Positions 6,959-16,506 of a stretch of 64,000 nt of DNA are shown one piece after another. Made by a program: the position numbers and the translations under genes. Under the pieces are notes generated by a model. It did no database searches. It was not told the DNA's origin and saw only the letters and a list, made by a program, of their open reading frames with translations. Where the stretch lies: assembly GCF_014642875.1 (NCBI RefSeq), contig NZ_BMJC01000002.1, positions 62,001 to 126,000 of the forward strand, written 5' to 3'. This DNA is from Puia dinghuensis (lineage in GTDB: Bacteria > Bacteroidota > Bacteroidia > Chitinophagales > Chitinophagaceae). Each line of letters opens with the position of its first letter. Within the stretch, counting starts at the first letter, position 1.

Positions 6959-9900
6959 ATGAAAGGATATTGCCTGCCAACAAAGAGTCTGATCATGATG
7001 ATGATCATGGTCGCCTTCCTGTCCTCCTGCTCCCACCACAGACCCGGCAAACCATTGGTCCTCATCTTTAGCAAGACTGCCGGCTTCCACCATGAATCTA
7101 TTGCCGATGGCAACGCAGCCATCAGGCAGTTGGGAACCCAGAACAACTTCGAGGTCGACACTACTACCGACGCCACGTGGTTCACCGACGACACCCTGAA
7201 GAAATACTCTGCCGTCATCTTCCTCAGCACGACGGGCGATGTCCTCGACTACCGGCAACGCGGTGCCCTCGAACGCTATATCCAGTCCGGCGGCGGCTTT
7301 GTCGGCATCCACGCTGCGGCCGACGCGGAATACGACTGGCACTGGTATGGCCGCCTGGTAGGAGGTTACTTCCTCGACCACCCCGGCATCCACGATAGCT
7401 TCCCCAATGTCCAGGAAGGTGTTCTCAACATCGTCGACGCCAACAACCCTGCCACCCAATTCCTGCCAAAACAATGGAAGCGAAAAGACGAATTCTACAG
7501 TTATAAAGAATTGAACAAGGACGTTCATGTCCTGCTCACCATCGACGAGACCAGCTACAAAGGCGGCCACAAAATGGGCGATCACCCGATGGCCTGGGAG
7601 CATGACTATGACGGTGGCCGCGCCTTCTACACCGAGCTCGGCCATACAAAAGAAAGCTACACGGAAGACAATTACCTTAAACACATCCTCGCCGGCATCC
7701 AATACGCCATCGGGGACAACAACGAGCTCGACTATGCAAAGGCGAAATCCCCCATCCCCCCGGATGAAGATCGCTTTGTAAAGACCCAGCTGTTCACGGG
7801 ACAGCTCTACGAACCTACCGAGATGACCATCCTTCCCAACCTGGACATCCTCATCATCCAGCGCCGCGGCGCCATCGCGCTGTACAAACACGATACCAAA
7901 CAGGTGAAACAGGTGGGATATTTTGATGTCTACTGTAAAACGCTCCACACACCCGGCGTCAACGCCGAAGAAGGCATGCTGGGCCTGGCCAAAGACCCTG
8001 ACTTTGCCACCAACCATTATGTTTACATCTATTACAGCCCTGCCGATAGCTCGGTCAACCGGCTCTCCCGTTTCACCTTTATAAACGATACCCTCGACAA
8101 CGCCACCGAGAAAACCATCCTCGAAGTAAAAGCGCAGCGCGAGATCTGCTGCCACACCGGCGGCTCCATCGCCTTCGGCCCCGACAAGCTGCTCTATTTC
8201 TCCGCGGGCGACAACTCCACGCCTTTCGATGAGAAAGGCGTCCCTTATGTCAACCACGGCTTCGCTCCCCTCGACGACATCCCCGGCCATCTGCAGTATG
8301 ACGCCCGACGGTCTGCCGGCAACAGTAACGACCTGCGGGGCAAGATCATGCGGCTAAAGATAAACCCCGACGGCAGCTACGATATTCCTCCGGGCAACCT
8401 TTTCCCCAAAGGAGCAGCAAAAACCCGCCCCGAGATCTATGTCATGGGCGATCGCAATCCCTATCGCATCTCCGTAGACCAGAAGAACAGTTATCTTTAT
8501 TGGGGAGAAGTAGGCCCCGATGCCAACGATGACAGCTTCGCCACCCGTGGCCCCCGCGGCTATGACGAGGTCAACCAGGCAAGAAAAGCCGGGTTCTTTG
8601 GCTGGCCCCTCTTCGTAGGCGACAACTACGCCTATCACGAATATGACTATGCGACAGGTAAGAGCGGTCCCGCCTTCGACCCCCAACATCCCATCAATGA
8701 CTCTCGCAACAACACCGGCCTCCGCGATCTGCCGCCGGCACAACCTGCCTTCATCTGGTATCCTTACGGACCCTCACCCGACTTCCCCGAAGTAGGAACG
8801 GGTGGACGAAATGCCATGGCCGGACCGGTATACTACACCGATCTGTTCCCCGACTCCACGCGGTACCCCGACTACTACAACGGGAAACTCATCATATACG
8901 AGTGGATGCGCGGCTGGATGAAGGCCGTGACTATGCAACCCAACGGCGACTTCGACAAGATGGAGCCCTTCGCCCCCGGCGTAAAAATGAATTCGGTCAT
9001 CGATATGGAGGTCGGCCCCGACGGGAAGCTCTACCTCCTGGAATACGGCACCGGTTGGTTCACCAAAAACCCCGACGCGGGCCTGGCCCGCGTCGATTAC
9101 ATTGCTGGTAACCGGGCGCCCGTCGTCACGGCGGTCACCGTCGACAGAACCTCCGGCCTCCTGCCCTTCACCGTTAAAGCCACTGCAACGGCCAAAGACC
9201 CGGAGAAAGGCAAACTCACCTACACCTGGGATCTCGGCAACGGCACAAAGAAAGTGACCACCGAACCCACTCTCGATTACACCTATAGCACCGCCGGCGA
9301 TTATACAATCACCGTCCAGGCAAAAGACGACCAGGGCGCCACGGCAAACAGCGAAGGCGTTTCCGTCTATGCCGGCAATGAAGAACCGAAAGTGTCCATC
9401 GAACTAAAAAGCGGCAACAAGTCGTTCTATATGCCTGGCACCCCCGTCGGCTACACTGTCGACGTAAAAGACAACGACACCGCCAAATTCGACCCCGCCA
9501 ACCTGTACGTCTCTGTGGATTACGTCCAGAGCTATTACAAGAATGCCGTCCCCATGGGCCACCAACAAGGTCAGGCAAGCGTCAGCGGGAAACTGCTCAC
9601 TCAGACCCTCGACTGCAAAAGCTGTCACAAGGAAGCCGACAAATCCATCGGCCCGGCCTTCGTGCTGGTGGCGCAGAAATACCAAAAAGATCCGAAAGCC
9701 GCCAGCTATCTCACACAAAAGATCATCAAAGGCGGCAGCGGAGTATGGGGCGATGTTGCCATGTCCGCTCATCCCAACATCTCCCCCGAAGACGTCAACC
9801 AGATAGTCACCTGGATCCTCTCCCTCGGCAATAAAACGGCCATTAAGAAGTCTCTGCCCCAATCCGGCGCCATCACCCCGTCGAAGGACACAAAGCCCGG

Positions 9901-10390
9901 TGATAACATGGTCATCACCGCAAGCTACACCGACAAAGGCGGTAACAACATAAAAGCCCTCACCGGCAAAGCCACCGTCAGCCTCCGCAGCAACACGATG
10001 TATTTCACCGGTAAGGAAAAAGTAAAAGGATTCAATCCCTTCCTATACAACGGCCACAACGTGATGGTCTTCCCCTCCGGCGAAGGTTATCTCTCTTCCG
10101 ATAGCGTCGACCTCACCGGCGTCCGCTACATCAGCCTCACCTGCGGGTGGCAGGCGCCGCCAAAAATGCCGCTCGGCTTCGAGGCAAGACTGGATGGCCC
10201 TGACGGCAAACTATTGGGCAAGGCAGCGATAACTCCCTCCCCGGGTAAGCCGGGCGCCCTGGCCTTCGCCATCGCCACCCTCCCCATCAGTGCGATAACG
10301 GACGGCAGCAGCCACACCGTCTATTTCCTCTACAAGTCCAAAGAACCCATCTCAGGCGGAATACTATCCTTAACCTTTAATTCAAAATAA
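6959..10390 (+). CDS. Large lipoprotein: ThuA + PQQ glucose/sorbosone dehydrogenase + PKD + cytochrome c + C-terminal sugar-binding-like domain
   Basis: 1143 residues. A lipoprotein signal ends in LSSC with the lipidated Cys at residue 24. Domains in order: ThuA-like glutamine-amidotransferase fold (about 34-250, HHESIADG, HAAADAEYDWHWYG); GSDH beta-propeller (about 255-700, with EEGMLGLAKDP and CCHTGGSIAFGPD); PKD domain (about 715-810, TYTWDLGNG); a cytochrome c segment with haem motif C886-K-S-C-H890 and nearby Met in VAMSAHP; and a C-terminal beta-sandwich (about 1010-1143) like CBM6-type modules. The layout suggests periplasmic or outer-membrane sugar oxidation with electrons passed to the attached cytochrome. 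It is followed 2 nt later by a TIM-barrel isomerase and then a TonB receptor. ThuA/GSDH fusions are common in Bacteroidota; the sugar is unknown. Confidence 0.93.
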   Translation: MKGYCLPTKSLIMMMIMVAFLSSCSHHRPGKPLVLIFSKTAGFHHESIADGNAAIRQLGTQNNFEVDTTTDATWFTDDTLKKYSAVIFLSTTGDVLDYRQRGALERYIQSGGGFVGIHAAADAEYDWHWYGRLVGGYFLDHPGIHDSFPNVQEGVLNIVDANNPATQFLPKQWKRKDEFYSYKELNKDVHVLLTIDETSYKGGHKMGDHPMAWEHDYDGGRAFYTELGHTKESYTEDNYLKHILAGIQYAIGDNNELDYAKAKSPIPPDEDRFVKTQLFTGQLYEPTEMTILPNLDILIIQRRGAIALYKHDTKQVKQVGYFDVYCKTLHTPGVNAEEGMLGLAKDPDFATNHYVYIYYSPADSSVNRLSRFTFINDTLDNATEKTILEVKAQREICCHTGGSIAFGPDKLLYFSAGDNSTPFDEKGVPYVNHGFAPLDDIPGHLQYDARRSAGNSNDLRGKIMRLKINPDGSYDIPPGNLFPKGAAKTRPEIYVMGDRNPYRISVDQKNSYLYWGEVGPDANDDSFATRGPRGYDEVNQARKAGFFGWPLFVGDNYAYHEYDYATGKSGPAFDPQHPINDSRNNTGLRDLPPAQPAFIWYPYGPSPDFPEVGTGGRNAMAGPVYYTDLFPDSTRYPDYYNGKLIIYEWMRGWMKAVTMQPNGDFDKMEPFAPGVKMNSVIDMEVGPDGKLYLLEYGTGWFTKNPDAGLARVDYIAGNRAPVVTAVTVDRTSGLLPFTVKATATAKDPEKGKLTYTWDLGNGTKKVTTEPTLDYTYSTAGDYTITVQAKDDQGATANSEGVSVYAGNEEPKVSIELKSGNKSFYMPGTPVGYTVDVKDNDTAKFDPANLYVSVDYVQSYYKNAVPMGHQQGQASVSGKLLTQTLDCKSCHKEADKSIGPAFVLVAQKYQKDPKAASYLTQKIIKGGSGVWGDVAMSAHPNISPEDVNQIVTWILSLGNKTAIKKSLPQSGAITPSKDTKPGDNMVITASYTDKGGNNIKALTGKATVSLRSNTMYFTGKEKVKGFNPFLYNGHNVMVFPSGEGYLSSDSVDLTGVRYISLTCGWQAPPKMPLGFEARLDGPDGKLLGKAAITPSPGKPGALAFAIATLPISAITDGSSHTVYFLYKSKEPISGGILSLTFNSK

Positions 10391-10392
10391 CT

Positions 10393-11343
10393 ATGTCAAA
10401 CAGAAGAGAATTCCTCAAGCTCGGCGGCGCCGCCGCCCTCGGCAGCTTCGCCATCAGTAAGCAGGCACAGGCCTTCTTCAGCAAAGCCGCCGGTTCATCC
10501 GGCCACCCGGGCAAGGCGCTTCACCCCATCGGCTTGCAGTTGTTCACCCTCTTCACCTTCATCGATAACGACGTCCCCGGCAATCTGAAGAAGGTGGCCG
10601 GCATCGGTTATAAAGAAATAGAATCCGCCTTCAGCAAAAAAGGTGGGTATTACGGCATGAAACCGGCGGCATTCGCCGCCCTCGTAAAGGACACCGGCAT
10701 GTCCTGGAGATCCCACCACGTGCTGGGGGCCCCCTTCCACATGCCCGCCAACGCAAAACCCATCGTCGACGCCAACGGCAAACCCATCACCTTCCCGCCG
10801 ATGCGCAACCTGAGAGAGAATATGCAACAGCTGGTAGACGAGGCCGCCGAAGGCGGCATCCCCTATCTCGTCTGCGCTAACACCCCGATGCACACAAGTG
10901 ACGAAATAAAGAGTTCTATCGAAACGCTCAATAAGACTGGCGAAGCCTGCAAAAAAGCCGGCATCACTTTTTGCTATCACAACCACACCGAAGAATTTAC
11001 AAAGGTGGACGGCGAGACACCCTATCATCTTTTCCTCACGCAACTGTCCCCCGACATAAAAATGGAGCTCGATCTCTGCTGGGCAACAAAGGCCGGCGTC
11101 GACCCCGTCGAACTGTTCAAGGCGCATCCCGGCCGCTTCCCCCTCTGGCATGCAAAAGATCTCAACAAGGAGAGAACCGGCCCCGCCCCCGTAGGCACCG
11201 GCGTCGTCGACTTCAAACGCATCTTCGACAATGCAGCCACAGCAGGGATGCAACACTTCTTTGTAGAACACGATATGCCGGCCGATGCCTTTGCCAGCAT
11301 CACCACCAGCTATAACAACCTTACCAAAATTCTGAGTGCTTAA
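10393..11343 (+). CDS. Tat-exported sugar phosphate isomerase/epimerase (TIM barrel)
   Basis: 316 residues. The N-terminus SNRREFLKLGGAAALGSFA is a twin-arginine signal. The mature part is an AP_endonuc_2 TIM barrel, with metal-site segments such as CYHNHTEEF, MELDLCWATKAGVDP, LWHAKDLN and FVEHDMP carrying the expected His/Glu/Asp ligands. It lies 2 nt after the ThuA/PQQ dehydrogenase and abuts the TonB receptor, so the three are one operon for uptake and periplasmic processing of a sugar or sugar derivative. The substrate is not determined. Confidence 0.92.
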   Translation: MSNRREFLKLGGAAALGSFAISKQAQAFFSKAAGSSGHPGKALHPIGLQLFTLFTFIDNDVPGNLKKVAGIGYKEIESAFSKKGGYYGMKPAAFAALVKDTGMSWRSHHVLGAPFHMPANAKPIVDANGKPITFPPMRNLRENMQQLVDEAAEGGIPYLVCANTPMHTSDEIKSSIETLNKTGEACKKAGITFCYHNHTEEFTKVDGETPYHLFLTQLSPDIKMELDLCWATKAGVDPVELFKAHPGRFPLWHAKDLNKERTGPAPVGTGVVDFKRIFDNAATAGMQHFFVEHDMPADAFASITTSYNNLTKILSA

Positions 11344-13695
11344 ATGAAATTTTTACCCGGCATCCTGGCCCTGCTGCTGACCATCACCGCCAACGCCCAA
11401 TCGCGCATCCTCGGAACCATCACCGACGAAATATCCAAACCCATCGCCGGCGCCAGCATCCACCTGCTCAACACGGAGATCACCACGGTCAGCGACAGCG
11501 CCGGCGGCTTCACTATACAGCATCTCACTGATGGCAGGTATACGCTACAGTTATCTGCCATCGGCTATGCCACTCTAGCCACCAACATCGATATCGCCGC
11601 AGGCGACAACCGGCAATCCTTCCGGCTGGCCAATTCCTTGACCCAGCTCGACGCCGTCACCGTCACCGCCGAAAAAAAAGAAGAGCTGCTGCAATCTGTA
11701 CCCCTCAGCGTATCGGCTATTTCGGCCCAACAGGTGGATGACTACCGCCTCTGGGACATAAAAGGCATCACCGCCATCGTCCCCAACCTCTATTCGGGTA
11801 ATTCCGGCGACGGCCGCAACGTGACGGCCATCCGCGGCATCACGACCACCTCCTATGACCCCGCCGTCGCCACTTATGTCGATGGCGTCAACCAGTTCAG
11901 CCTCGACACCTATATCCCACAACTGAATGACATCGAAAGGATCGAAGTCCTCCGCGGCCCGCAAGGCACGCTCTTTGGCCGCAATGCCATGGGTGGGGTC
12001 ATCAACATCATCACAAAGCAACCCACCAATGCCACCCATGGTTTTGCCCGGGTGGATGAAGGCAACTATGGCCAGCAACGCTATGCCGCCGGCATCCGCA
12101 CCCCGTTGGTAAAAGACGTGCTGTTCTTCGGTGCCTCCGCTGCCTACAGCAAACGCGACGGCTATTATACAAACGACTACAACAACACTTCCTTCGACCG
12201 GCAATCGGGTTTTACCGGCAACTATTATCTGAAATATCTCCCCGGCGCAGGCTGGTCGGCAACCCTCAACGTAAAACATCAGAACAACCGCAACTGGGGC
12301 GCCTTCCCCCTCTCCCCCAGCGCAAAGTACGCGTTGAGCCACCCCTTCCATTTGTCGCAGAACGCCGTGGGAAAAATGATCGACAACACCCTCGACGCCT
12401 CCCTGGCCATAAAGCATTCCGGAAACACCGTCGACTTTACCGCACAGACCGCCTGGCAGCATAACTATCGGTATTATATCCCTTCCGTCGATGGTGATTT
12501 CTCCCCGGCGGATGCCGTCTCCATCATCAACAACTACGGCCCGGACTGGAACAATGTCAAGGTCTTCACCCAGGAACTCCGTCTCAGCTCCGCCGATCAC
12601 CGCAACTCGCCTTTCAACTGGACGGCCGGGGTCTATTTCTTTCACCAGGACGACCCCAAAAAAGTGGCGACGCATTTTGGCGCCGACGCCGCACTCGTCG
12701 GGTCACCCCAATCCAACTTTTCTTCTATCGATATTACAACGGGAAAGAATACCGGCGTTGCCGGCTATGGTCAGGTAAGCTATGCGGTCACCAGCCAATG
12801 GCAGCTCATCGCGGGACTGCGCTATGACTACGAACACCGCTATCTCGATGTAGAAGGACAATACCAAAAGGACGGCCACGCGGTCATCACTGTCAGACCC
12901 GACACTTCCGCTGCCTTGCACTTCAGCGCCCTGTCGCCAAAGGCCGGGATAAAATACCTTCTTAACCCTCACACCAACATCTATGCGACTTATAGCCGGG
13001 CCTATCGACCCGGCGGACTGACTCAGCTATCTACCGCTCCTACCCAGCCACCCCTCTATCCTTACCAGCCCGAATACAGCAACAACATCGAAGCCGGCAT
13101 CAAAAACACCTGGTGGGAGCATCGGCTCGAACTCAACATCACGGCCTTCCTCTCACACGTCAACAACGCACAGGTTCCCACCCTCATCCTGCCAAGCGCC
13201 ATCACCGTCACCCGCAACACCGGAAAACTGATCAGTGAAGGCCTCGAGCTCGAAGCCGCAGCCAATCCCGTAAAAGGCCTCCAGCTCCAGTACAGTTTCG
13301 GCTATACCGATGCCCATTATCAGTCCCTCGATCTCTCACAAAACGGCCACACCGTCGACCTCGCCGGGAAAAAACAGATCTATACGCCCGAACTCACGTC
13401 GATGCTCAGCCCCCAATACAGCCTCCTGCTAAACGCCCGGCGCCAACTCAAGCTGGTCCTCCACGGGGAATGGTTCTATCTGGGAAAAGAATACTTCGAC
13501 CTCAATAACAAGATCTCCCAATCGCCCCACAGCATCCTCAACGCCCGCGCCGGCCTCACCATCCCCCACCTCGAACTATTCTTTTGGATGCGCAACCTCA
13601 CCGACACCAAATACATCGAATACGCCTACGACTTCGGCGCCGCCCACCTCGGCGACCCGCAAACCTGGGGTGTCACCCTAAAAACATCCTGGTAA
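11344..13695 (+). CDS. TonB-dependent outer-membrane receptor with CarboxypepD_reg N-terminal domain
   Basis: 783 residues. A signal peptide ends near ITANAQ, then a CarboxypepD_reg-like domain (about 20-105, ILGTITDEISKPIAGASIHL), a plug domain (about 115-225, IERIEVLRGPQGTLFGRNAMGGVINIIT) and a 22-strand barrel ending in VTLKTSW with the terminal aromatic residue needed for barrel insertion. No SusD gene follows, so this is not a SusCD pair; it looks more like a siderophore- or small-molecule-type receptor. The ATG directly follows the stop of the isomerase gene, making it the third gene of that operon. Confidence 0.95.
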   Translation: MKFLPGILALLLTITANAQSRILGTITDEISKPIAGASIHLLNTEITTVSDSAGGFTIQHLTDGRYTLQLSAIGYATLATNIDIAAGDNRQSFRLANSLTQLDAVTVTAEKKEELLQSVPLSVSAISAQQVDDYRLWDIKGITAIVPNLYSGNSGDGRNVTAIRGITTTSYDPAVATYVDGVNQFSLDTYIPQLNDIERIEVLRGPQGTLFGRNAMGGVINIITKQPTNATHGFARVDEGNYGQQRYAAGIRTPLVKDVLFFGASAAYSKRDGYYTNDYNNTSFDRQSGFTGNYYLKYLPGAGWSATLNVKHQNNRNWGAFPLSPSAKYALSHPFHLSQNAVGKMIDNTLDASLAIKHSGNTVDFTAQTAWQHNYRYYIPSVDGDFSPADAVSIINNYGPDWNNVKVFTQELRLSSADHRNSPFNWTAGVYFFHQDDPKKVATHFGADAALVGSPQSNFSSIDITTGKNTGVAGYGQVSYAVTSQWQLIAGLRYDYEHRYLDVEGQYQKDGHAVITVRPDTSAALHFSALSPKAGIKYLLNPHTNIYATYSRAYRPGGLTQLSTAPTQPPLYPYQPEYSNNIEAGIKNTWWEHRLELNITAFLSHVNNAQVPTLILPSAITVTRNTGKLISEGLELEAAANPVKGLQLQYSFGYTDAHYQSLDLSQNGHTVDLAGKKQIYTPELTSMLSPQYSLLLNARRQLKLVLHGEWFYLGKEYFDLNNKISQSPHSILNARAGLTIPHLELFFWMRNLTDTKYIEYAYDFGAAHLGDPQTWGVTLKTSW

Positions 13696-13698
13696 CCA

Positions 13699-13729
13699 AA
13701 TTTTGCAAGGCCCGCCTGCAAAAATTCCC
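13699..13729. terminator. Hairpin between convergent genes, possible bidirectional terminator
   Basis: Arms TTTTGCA (13701-13707) and TGCAAAA (13717-13723) pair perfectly, with GG/CC inside. It lies in the 64-bp gap between the TonB receptor stop and the convergent FtsX permease stop, so it can serve both strands. The T tracts are mostly inside the stem, so it is not a strong classical terminator. Confidence 0.45.
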
Positions 13730-13759
13730 CGGCGCCGTGCCTCACCAACTCGCGTCGCC

Positions 13760-16198
13760 CTACTCGCTCCGCAGACTCCGCACCGGGTTCTCCACCGCTG
13801 CCCGCACCGTCTGTATCCCTACCGTCACCAGCGCGATCACCAGGGTCGTCGCACCCGCCAGCACAAACACCCACCACGAAGCAGCCACCCGGTATTCAAA
13901 ATTCCGCAGCCACCGGTCGAGAAAATACCAGGCCACCGGCGTCGACAGCAGGAAAGCAATCGCCACCAGCCGGATAAAATCCTTCGACAACAAACCGGTA
14001 ATGGCCGGAATCGAAGCCCCAAGCACCTTCCGCACACCGATCTCCTTCCGCCGTTGCTTCATCACCAGCGAAACGATGGCAAACAACCCCAGGCAGCTGA
14101 GCAGAATGGCGATAAAAGCAGAAGTAAAGAAGATGGATGACAGCCGCCGCTCCTTATCATACCAGCGCGCGGTGTTCTCCGTAAGGTAGGAGGCCGCCGT
14201 CGGGTTGTCCGGCTCCAGCCGGTGAAAGGCCGCCTGCACAAGCCCAAGCGTCATCGCCGGGTTGGTGGTGCGCACCTTGACAAAAAGATAGTTCAGCCCC
14301 CCATGCCGCTGCAAAAACAGGGTCGTCGGCGCCAACCGCTCATTCATCGAATACAGGTGAAAATCCGGGATAACGCCGATAATATTCCACTTCGGGCCCG
14401 AACTGTCGGTGAGGAAGGACATTCCCACTACATCCTGTACGTTCTTCACCCCAAACTCCCTGGCCATACTCTCCGTGACAACTACATTGGTCACGGAAGT
14501 CGAAGTGTCGGTGCCAAAATCCCGGCTGAAATCCCGCCCAGCCAACGGTTTCATGCCAAGAACGGAAAGATAATCATAGTCGACTTGCAGCATGGTCGTG
14601 GAGAAACCCTTGTCGCCGATGGTAAAGCCAAGCCCGCTATGGCTCATGCTCCCGTCCTGCCCGATGCCGATATTCACCGAACTCCCGGTGATCCCCGCCA
14701 TCCACGGCTGCGACCCCAGGTCCATCCGCAACTCATTGGCATAACGCTGGGCATTCTCGGGGTTCTTCAACGGAATGCTGATCACCGATTCCTGTACATA
14801 CCCCAGGGAAGCCGTCCGCAGATGATTAAATTGCCGGTAGATGACCAGCGTTCCACTGATCAGCGCACTCGCCAGGACAAACTGGAAGGTGATCAACCCG
14901 CTGCGCAGCAGTCCGCTGCCCCGCACCGAGACCTTCCCTTTCAACACCTCCACTGTATTGAACCGCGACACCAGCCAGGCAGGATACCCCCCGGCAAGAA
15001 AGGAGACCAGCACCGCCCCCGCCAACGCCACCAACAACACCCCCGGCTGCAACAGGGTCTCTAATTTCAATTTTTCGGTAAAAAGATCATTGAATCGCTG
15101 CAAGAGCATCGACGACGCCCCCACGGCGATCACCGCGGCAACGACAAAGAGCAGCAGGCTCTCCGCCCACAGCTGGAAATAGATCTGCCGCCTCCCGGCG
15201 CCGATCGTCTTGCGGATGCCCACCTCCCTGGCCCGCGTGAACGACCGCGCCACATTGAGGTTGACAAAATTGAAACAGGCGATCAACATCACAATCCCGG
15301 CGATCAGCATCAGCGTATACAGATAGGCTTTATTCATGGAATTGCGGCCACCCAGGTCCGGGTCAAAATGAAGATCGGCTATACGTTCGAGGCGGATGGC
15401 ATAATAGTCCCCGTTCGCGTCCTTGTGGTAACCCTGGCTCTTCATCTGGATCTCGTTGACAAGCCCGTGTCGCTTCACCAGCTGCCGCAGGTCCTTCTCC
15501 GCGGCCAGCACAGATGCCGAAGCCGCTAACTGGACAAAAACGGGATGATGCTGCTCATCCCAGCTATTCTTCTGGTTCGGATAGTTGGGATGTATCTCCG
15601 TCCGCGCAAGGATATAGTATTGCACACTCGAATTTTCCGGGGCATCCGCAATAACCGCCGATACCGTTACCGCTTTCCATTGTCCCGCCACCTTGATCTC
15701 CACCGGCTTCCCAACGGGGTCCTCCCCGCCAAAAAGCGCCGTCGCCGTCGACTGTGCGAGCACAACATCGCTCAACTCCGCCAGTGGCGAAGCGGCATTG
15801 CCCGCCACGATCGGAAAAGAGAACATCCCGAAAAAATCCGGGTCTACCAGCGTGATCCGTTGAAATACTTCCTTTCCCTTATAACGGATACCCGCACCAG
15901 CCGACATCAACCCCGTAGTATGTACCACCCCCGCTACCTCCTTCTTCATGGCCGGCGCCGCGGGAAAGGCCATGCTCTCCCCCCGTTTGTCCCCGCTGGC
16001 CGCATGAGAAAGATCATACGCCTTGTACAAATGATCGCCGTTCCGTTGAAAAGAGTCATAGGAAAACTCATACTGTACCATCAAAAAAAGCAGGATGCAG
16101 CAGGTAAACGCCACCGATAGGCCGATGACATTGATCGTTGCATTGAATTTGTTCTTTTGGAGATTGCGCCAGGCAGTAAGGAGATAGTTTCGGATCAT
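13760..16198 (-). CDS. FtsX/MacB-like ABC transporter permease
   Basis: 812 residues with duplicated architecture: TM1 (about 20-43), a MacB_PCD periplasmic domain, three helices (about 285-420) carrying the cytoplasmic motif REVGIRKTIGAG, then a second TM/periplasmic/three-TM unit ending with KEIGVRKVLGAS. No ATPase is fused. Family knowledge: these proteins couple ATP hydrolysis by a MacB-type partner to movements outside the membrane. The substrate is unknown and no ATPase gene adjoins it. About 91 bp upstream lies a 17-bp dyad that recurs upstream of the FtsX permease at 49232-51685, together with a -24/-12-like element, pointing to shared regulation. Confidence 0.93.
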   Translation of the reverse strand: MIRNYLLTAWRNLQKNKFNATINVIGLSVAFTCCILLFLMVQYEFSYDSFQRNGDHLYKAYDLSHAASGDKRGESMAFPAAPAMKKEVAGVVHTTGLMSAGAGIRYKGKEVFQRITLVDPDFFGMFSFPIVAGNAASPLAELSDVVLAQSTATALFGGEDPVGKPVEIKVAGQWKAVTVSAVIADAPENSSVQYYILARTEIHPNYPNQKNSWDEQHHPVFVQLAASASVLAAEKDLRQLVKRHGLVNEIQMKSQGYHKDANGDYYAIRLERIADLHFDPDLGGRNSMNKAYLYTLMLIAGIVMLIACFNFVNLNVARSFTRAREVGIRKTIGAGRRQIYFQLWAESLLLFVVAAVIAVGASSMLLQRFNDLFTEKLKLETLLQPGVLLVALAGAVLVSFLAGGYPAWLVSRFNTVEVLKGKVSVRGSGLLRSGLITFQFVLASALISGTLVIYRQFNHLRTASLGYVQESVISIPLKNPENAQRYANELRMDLGSQPWMAGITGSSVNIGIGQDGSMSHSGLGFTIGDKGFSTTMLQVDYDYLSVLGMKPLAGRDFSRDFGTDTSTSVTNVVVTESMAREFGVKNVQDVVGMSFLTDSSGPKWNIIGVIPDFHLYSMNERLAPTTLFLQRHGGLNYLFVKVRTTNPAMTLGLVQAAFHRLEPDNPTAASYLTENTARWYDKERRLSSIFFTSAFIAILLSCLGLFAIVSLVMKQRRKEIGVRKVLGASIPAITGLLSKDFIRLVAIAFLLSTPVAWYFLDRWLRNFEYRVAASWWVFVLAGATTLVIALVTVGIQTVRAAVENPVRSLRSE

Positions 16199-16219
16199 GA
16201 AGTCCTTTTTGCTCTAAGA

Positions 16220-16305
16220 CACAAATCGGCGACCATCTTTTTACGTCTCTGTCTATCAGACTCTTACAAACCGCCTCAAAAACGAAACTGTTCGTTTTCA
16301 ATACA
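16220..16305 (-). promoter_or_regulatory. Putative sigma-54-like promoter and upstream dyad for the FtsX permease
   Basis: On the plus strand, 16289-16305 reads TGTTCGTTTTCAATACA, an imperfect dyad of TGT...ACA form; it overlaps a perfect AAAACGAA/TTCGTTTT repeat (16279-16298). Nearer the gene, the minus strand has TGGTCGCCGATTTGTG (GG at 16234-16233, then ten bases, then GT), close to the GG-N10-GC of sigma-54 promoters but with GT instead of GC. The same arrangement at similar distances precedes the permease starting at 51685. Inference from two copies only. Confidence 0.4.
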
Positions 16306-16454
16306 CTTGCTGTTCCATTTCGCGCACTAACCCCTGCTCCCCCCACCTATCTTTGCGCACATCTTTTCCCCGCCCCATTTTCATTTTTTTATATTCCGCC
16401 GATTGTCATGTATTTTGGTCTTCAACCACGTGCACGTTCGTTTTATCATAAAAG

Positions 16455-16486
16455 CTACCGGGGATTGTGTCTACAATCCCTGGTTT
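16455..16486 (-). terminator. Rho-independent terminator after the TMEM175-like gene
   Basis: Perfect stem GGGATTGT (16461-16468) / ACAATCCC (16473-16480) with a 4-nt loop. On the minus strand it is followed by CGGTAGCTTTTT, and it lies 27 nt past the stop of the TMEM175-like gene. On the plus strand it is followed by TGGTTTTA, so it may act both ways. The rest of 16199-16506 holds the FtsX regulatory region and no gene. Confidence 0.6.
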
Positions 16487-16506
16487 TACAACATCCGACC
16501 CGCCCC

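Noticed and set aside
6947-8290. A 447-codon open frame on the minus strand
   Set aside because: Antisense to the ThuA/PQQ gene, which has clear domains and a lipobox. The shadow is Val/Gly/Asp-rich without any family pattern.
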